Positions 13,375 to 15,908 of a stretch of DNA of 15,908 bases are shown here, piece by piece (the stretch's first letter is position 1; each line of letters opens with the position of its first letter). Source of the DNA: Pirellulales bacterium (GTDB lineage: Bacteria > Planctomycetota > Planctomycetia > Pirellulales > JALHPA01); the NCBI GenBank assembly GCA_022842745.1, contig JALHPA010000006.1, positions 1 to 15,908 of the forward strand. The letters run 5' to 3'. The notes beneath the pieces were generated by a model. The model saw nothing but the letters and a program-made list of their open reading frames with translations. It was not told where the DNA came from and searched no databases. The position numbers and the translations under genes are program-made.

Positions 13375-14934
13375 TTACGCCAGGCTTTGACTGTTTTTTA
13401 CCACCCAGGTGTCCTTGCTGCCGCCTCCCTGCGACGAATTGACCACCAGCGAGTCCTTCCTTAGGGCCACTCGCGTTAGCCCGCCTGGAAGCACGAAGAT
13501 GTCCTCGCCGTAAAGGATATAGGGACGCAAATCGACATGCCGTCCTTCCAACCGGTCCTGAACGATCGTCGGCACTCGCGATAACGAAAGCATCGGCTGG
13601 GCGATGTAATTCCGCGGATTGGCGCGGATCAATTCCCGGTAGCGCTGATGCTCGGCAGCGGTGGCCCGCGGACCGAGCAGAATTCCATATCCGCCCGACT
13701 CATTCGTGGGTTTGATCACGAACTGTTCCAGATTGGCCAACACGTGTTCGCATTGTTTGGGGTCGCCGCAGACGTAAGTTGGAACGTTCGGCAAGAGAAT
13801 ATCCTCGCCAAGGTAATACTTGATGATCTGCGGCACGAATGCGTACACCGCCTTGTCATCGGCAATCCCGGTACCGGGGGCATTGGCGAGCGCTACCCGG
13901 CCTGCGCGGTACACGTCCATCAACCCCGGCACTCCCAGCGTCGAATCAGCCCGAAACGTCAAAGGATCGAGGAAATCGTCGTCGATGCGTCGGTAAATCA
14001 CATCCACGCGCTCCAATCCGGTCGTGGTTCGCATGTAAACGAATCCATCCGTGACCACTAGATCGGAGCCTTGGACCAGCTCCACTCCCATTTGCTGGGC
14101 CAAGAAACAGTGCTCGAAATACGCGGAATTGTAGATACCCGGCGTCATAACCACGACGTTTGGCTCACGGACTCCCTCCGGGGCAATGTATTGCAACATT
14201 TGCAGCAGATGCTCCGGATAATCCTCGACCGGCGAAATCGACAGGCCATTGAATACCTGGGGAAACGTGCGCTTCATCACCTCGCGGTTTTCGAGTACGT
14301 ACGACACCCCAGAGGGACAACGCAAGTTGTCCTCGAGCACGTACATCTGGCCGCTGGAATCCCGAACCAGGTCGGTGCCGGTGATATGACACCAGATACC
14401 GCGACGGGGTTGCAGTCCGGCACACGGACCCAAAAAGCACTTGCCGGAACCGATCAGCCATTCGGGCACAATGCCATCTCGGATGATCTTCCGGTCGTTG
14501 TAAACGTCATGGATAAACGCATTGAGGGCATGAATGCGCTGTTTTAGTCCTCGTTCGACCACACTCCATTCGGCGGCGTCGATGATTCGCGGCACGATAT
14601 CAAACGGCCAAATCTTCTCGGTTCCGGCTTCGTGACCGTACACAGCGAACGTGATTCCCATGTTCAAAAGCGCCAGGTCCGCGGCCTTTTGGCGGCGTTG
14701 CAGGTCGGAGGACGAAAACGCTTGTAGCCGGCGGGCTAACGCCTCCGCCGTCGGACGCGGTCTGCCACCGCCCTGGAACATTTCGTCGTAAAACCCGTCC
14801 GTTTGGTACGTTTCAAAACTGAATGGCGGCTTCGTCAGTCCCATGGCATCGGAGTCGATTGGATCGGGCGGCAGGCTTGTTTGCCCAGACGCCGTTGAGA
14901 TGCGTGTTTCTGGCAATTCAGTGGCGGGAGGCAT
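13375..14934 (-). CDS. Circularly permuted type 2 ATP-grasp protein (DUF404/DUF407, COG2308)
   Basis: 519 residues. After a ~40-residue disordered lead rich in Pro, Thr and Ser, the domain begins YDEMFQGGGRPRP. Motifs include VLEDNLRCPSGVSYVLENRE (E201 and N203 forming an E-x-N metal-binding type motif), MTPGIYNSAYFEH, DVIYRRIDDDFLDP, FVIKPTNESGGYG (K408 and a glycine-rich ATP loop, 413-417), HVDLRPYI (D468, R470), LPGGLTRVA and GGGSKDTWVV. Proteins of this family are related to glutathionylspermidine synthase-type ligases and are predicted to form amide bonds with ATP. The substrate is unknown. This copy appears intact. It is the first gene of the four-gene minus-strand cluster. An AAGGA box 9 bases before the ATG supports this start over the later Met31. 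It is divergent from the purine nucleoside phosphorylase gene. Confidence 0.9.
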   Translation of the reverse strand: MPPATELPETRISTASGQTSLPPDPIDSDAMGLTKPPFSFETYQTDGFYDEMFQGGGRPRPTAEALARRLQAFSSSDLQRRQKAADLALLNMGITFAVYGHEAGTEKIWPFDIVPRIIDAAEWSVVERGLKQRIHALNAFIHDVYNDRKIIRDGIVPEWLIGSGKCFLGPCAGLQPRRGIWCHITGTDLVRDSSGQMYVLEDNLRCPSGVSYVLENREVMKRTFPQVFNGLSISPVEDYPEHLLQMLQYIAPEGVREPNVVVMTPGIYNSAYFEHCFLAQQMGVELVQGSDLVVTDGFVYMRTTTGLERVDVIYRRIDDDFLDPLTFRADSTLGVPGLMDVYRAGRVALANAPGTGIADDKAVYAFVPQIIKYYLGEDILLPNVPTYVCGDPKQCEHVLANLEQFVIKPTNESGGYGILLGPRATAAEHQRYRELIRANPRNYIAQPMLSLSRVPTIVQDRLEGRHVDLRPYILYGEDIFVLPGGLTRVALRKDSLVVNSSQGGGSKDTWVVKNSQSLA

Positions 14935-14943
14935 AATTGCAAT

Positions 14944-14948
14944 TCCTT
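14944..14948 (-). promoter_or_regulatory. Shine-Dalgarno site of the ATP-grasp gene
   Basis: AAGGA on the minus strand lies 9 bases before the ATG at 14934. It supports translation from Met1 even though the first ~40 residues are not part of the conserved domain. Confidence 0.55.
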
Positions 14949-15133
14949 AGCTTTTGGATCAGAGCGGGCGTGCTGGTAGCTTTGAGCGCCTTGACGGCCA
15001 CCATCGTACCCTGCGAGAACCCTGGCTTACCCAATGTGACGAGCAGCAGACTCCGGCGATCGCCATCTCGCCCTCGCGCAAAATCTAGGCAACGAGGGCC
15101 AATTCTATGGGCAAATCGGAAGAGTTTCGGCCA

Positions 15134-15157
15134 TTTTCAGACGTTTTCAGTTGAAAA
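15134..15157. promoter_or_regulatory. Phased TTTTCAG repeat with a dyad, candidate operator
   Basis: TTTTCAG occurs at 15134-15140 and 15144-15150, exactly one helical turn (10 bases) apart. The second copy forms a perfect dyad TTTTCA-GT-TGAAAA (15144-15157). The element is AT-rich within a GC-rich region and lies between two divergent genes, as expected for a regulator site. No regulator is assigned. Confidence 0.3.
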
Positions 15158-15238
15158 GCAAACCCCGTGCCCCTGTTCCCGTGCGATCCTGCGGACGATC
15201 TCTAGCCGTGCAGGCGACGCCACTATAGAGTCATCGGC

Positions 15239-15908
15239 ATGGCCAGCAACCTCTATCGACACATGGGACCAGTTATCGATTCGGGATCGAATCGACTTGC
15301 GCGCCCCGCACTCAGGTCCAACCCATCGCTGCCGTGCTTTGCTGAGGCCATTGCCCAGTCTGTCGCGACCATTAAGGCTCGCTGGCCGATCAAACCCCAC
15401 GTCGGAGTAATCTTAGGATCTGGACTGGGCGAACTAGCACACCACTTCGACATCGACGTCCGTATTTCATGTAAAGAACTACCCCATTTCCCGCAGAGTA
15501 CCGCCGATGGGCATTTGGGGCAGCTTCTGTGCGGCGCGCTAAACGGCACACCGGTGGTTGCCATGCAGGGGCGGTGCCATCTGTATGAAGGATATTCCGT
15601 CGACCAAGTCACCCTCCCCGTGCGGGTGATGCACGCACTGGGAATCGAGGTCTTGGTCCTCTCCTGCGCAAGCGGCGGGATCAACCCTCGTTACGCTCTG
15701 GGCGATATTCTGATCATCGACGATCACTTGAATCTCTGCGGCGCAAGGTCGCTGCCGAGAAGAGGAGCCCGACCGATCCGGTTGCCCGGCCGGCGGCTGT
15801 ATTGCCCACACTTGGTCGAGGCAGCGATGAGGGTGGCCCGCTCAGCCGGCTTTGCCGCGCATCGAGGAGTGTACGCAGGCTTGACCGGACCGAACTACGA
15901 GACGCGGG
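15239..15908 (+). CDS. Purine nucleoside phosphorylase, 3' truncated by the window
   Basis: The frame opens after a TAG at 15203-15205; the only early ATGs are at 15239 and 15263, and it stays open to the window end (223 codons). Family motifs: VGVILGSGLG (55-64, phosphate-binding Ser), PHFPQSTADGH (82-92), MQGRCHLYEGYS (109-120, Arg/His phosphate contacts), LSCASGGINP, GDILIIDDHLNL and GLTGPNYETR (214-223, the base-binding Tyr-Glu). Trimeric enzymes of this class convert inosine or guanosine plus phosphate to base and ribose-1-phosphate for purine salvage. The usual length is ~270-290 residues, so ~60 are off the window. The segment after DHLNL (about 167-192) lacks the usual GPN...RFPDMS pattern, so substrate preference may differ. 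It is divergent from the ligase cluster. MTAP-type enzymes are related alternatives, but the GSGLG and GRCHLYEGY forms fit PNP better. Confidence 0.85.
   Translation, partial: MASNLYRHMGPVIDSGSNRLARPALRSNPSLPCFAEAIAQSVATIKARWPIKPHVGVILGSGLGELAHHFDIDVRISCKELPHFPQSTADGHLGQLLCGALNGTPVVAMQGRCHLYEGYSVDQVTLPVRVMHALGIEVLVLSCASGGINPRYALGDILIIDDHLNLCGARSLPRRGARPIRLPGRRLYCPHLVEAAMRVARSAGFAAHRGVYAGLTGPNYETR

Larger units (their letters stand above)
14935..15238. other. Divergent promoter region between the ligase cluster and the phosphorylase gene
   Basis: 304 bases separate the two divergent starts and should contain the promoter for the whole four-gene cluster as well as that of the phosphorylase. 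I could not identify a convincing -35/-10 pair on either strand; TATAGA at 15224-15229 would be very close to the phosphorylase ATG. A perfect palindrome GGCGATCGCC lies at 15055-15064. A plus-strand open frame from TTG 14937 to 15410 overlaps the phosphorylase out of frame and is not a gene. Confidence 0.45.

Noticed and set aside
15055..15064. GGCGATCGCC palindrome resembling the cyanobacterial HIP1 octamer
   Set aside because: A single copy in the inspected region; a GC-rich 10-base palindrome is expected by chance and the gene content does not suggest a cyanobacterium.
14937..15410. Plus-strand open frame of 157 codons starting at TTG
   Set aside because: It overlaps the purine nucleoside phosphorylase out of frame, its composition (Arg, Ser, Pro rich) looks random, and no family motif is visible.

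Overview
The window looks like a chromosomal stretch of a GC-rich bacterium, most probably a planctomycete of the Pirellulales type. This is inferred from the many genes without a clear Shine-Dalgarno site and from two small proteins (at the left edge and at 4816-5043) that resemble conserved planctomycete hypotheticals. It also fits the single-gene or short-operon layout with frequent strand switches. I see no phage, insertion sequence, CRISPR array, tRNA or rRNA.

Left third (1-5853): a truncated acidic helical protein enters from the left edge. Next, on the minus strand, comes an overlapping HD-GYP phosphodiesterase / PilZ pair, a plausible c-di-GMP turnover-and-response unit. A CPBP-type intramembrane protease gene (minus) is divergent from a tandem GNAT-like gene (plus). 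An HdeD-like six-helix membrane protein (minus) follows. A small conserved protein and a sulfotransferase-like protein (both plus) close this part.

Centre and right (5854-14934): four large co-directional genes on the minus strand form the notable system. In transcription order they are a stand-alone circularly permuted ATP-grasp protein (519 aa), a stand-alone alpha-E protein (338 aa), a transglutaminase fused to a DUF2126 putative amidoligase (1153 aa), and a second ATP-grasp fused to a second alpha-E domain (853 aa). This family combination has been noted in comparative genomics of amidoligases and of the Anbu proteasome-like peptidase, and is predicted to make or attach a peptide-like product. 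Its chemistry is not established as far as I know. The first ATP-grasp keeps an E-x-N motif and a glycine-rich loop. The fused copy has lost both, so one active and one probably inactive or re-purposed ligase may act together. A 6-bp-stem hairpin sits exactly between the convergent stop codons at the downstream end of the cluster.

Right edge (15239-15908): a purine nucleoside phosphorylase gene, cut by the window end, is divergent from the ligase cluster across a 304-base region holding a phased TTTTCAG repeat and a dyad. Part of its substrate-pocket region departs from the family pattern.
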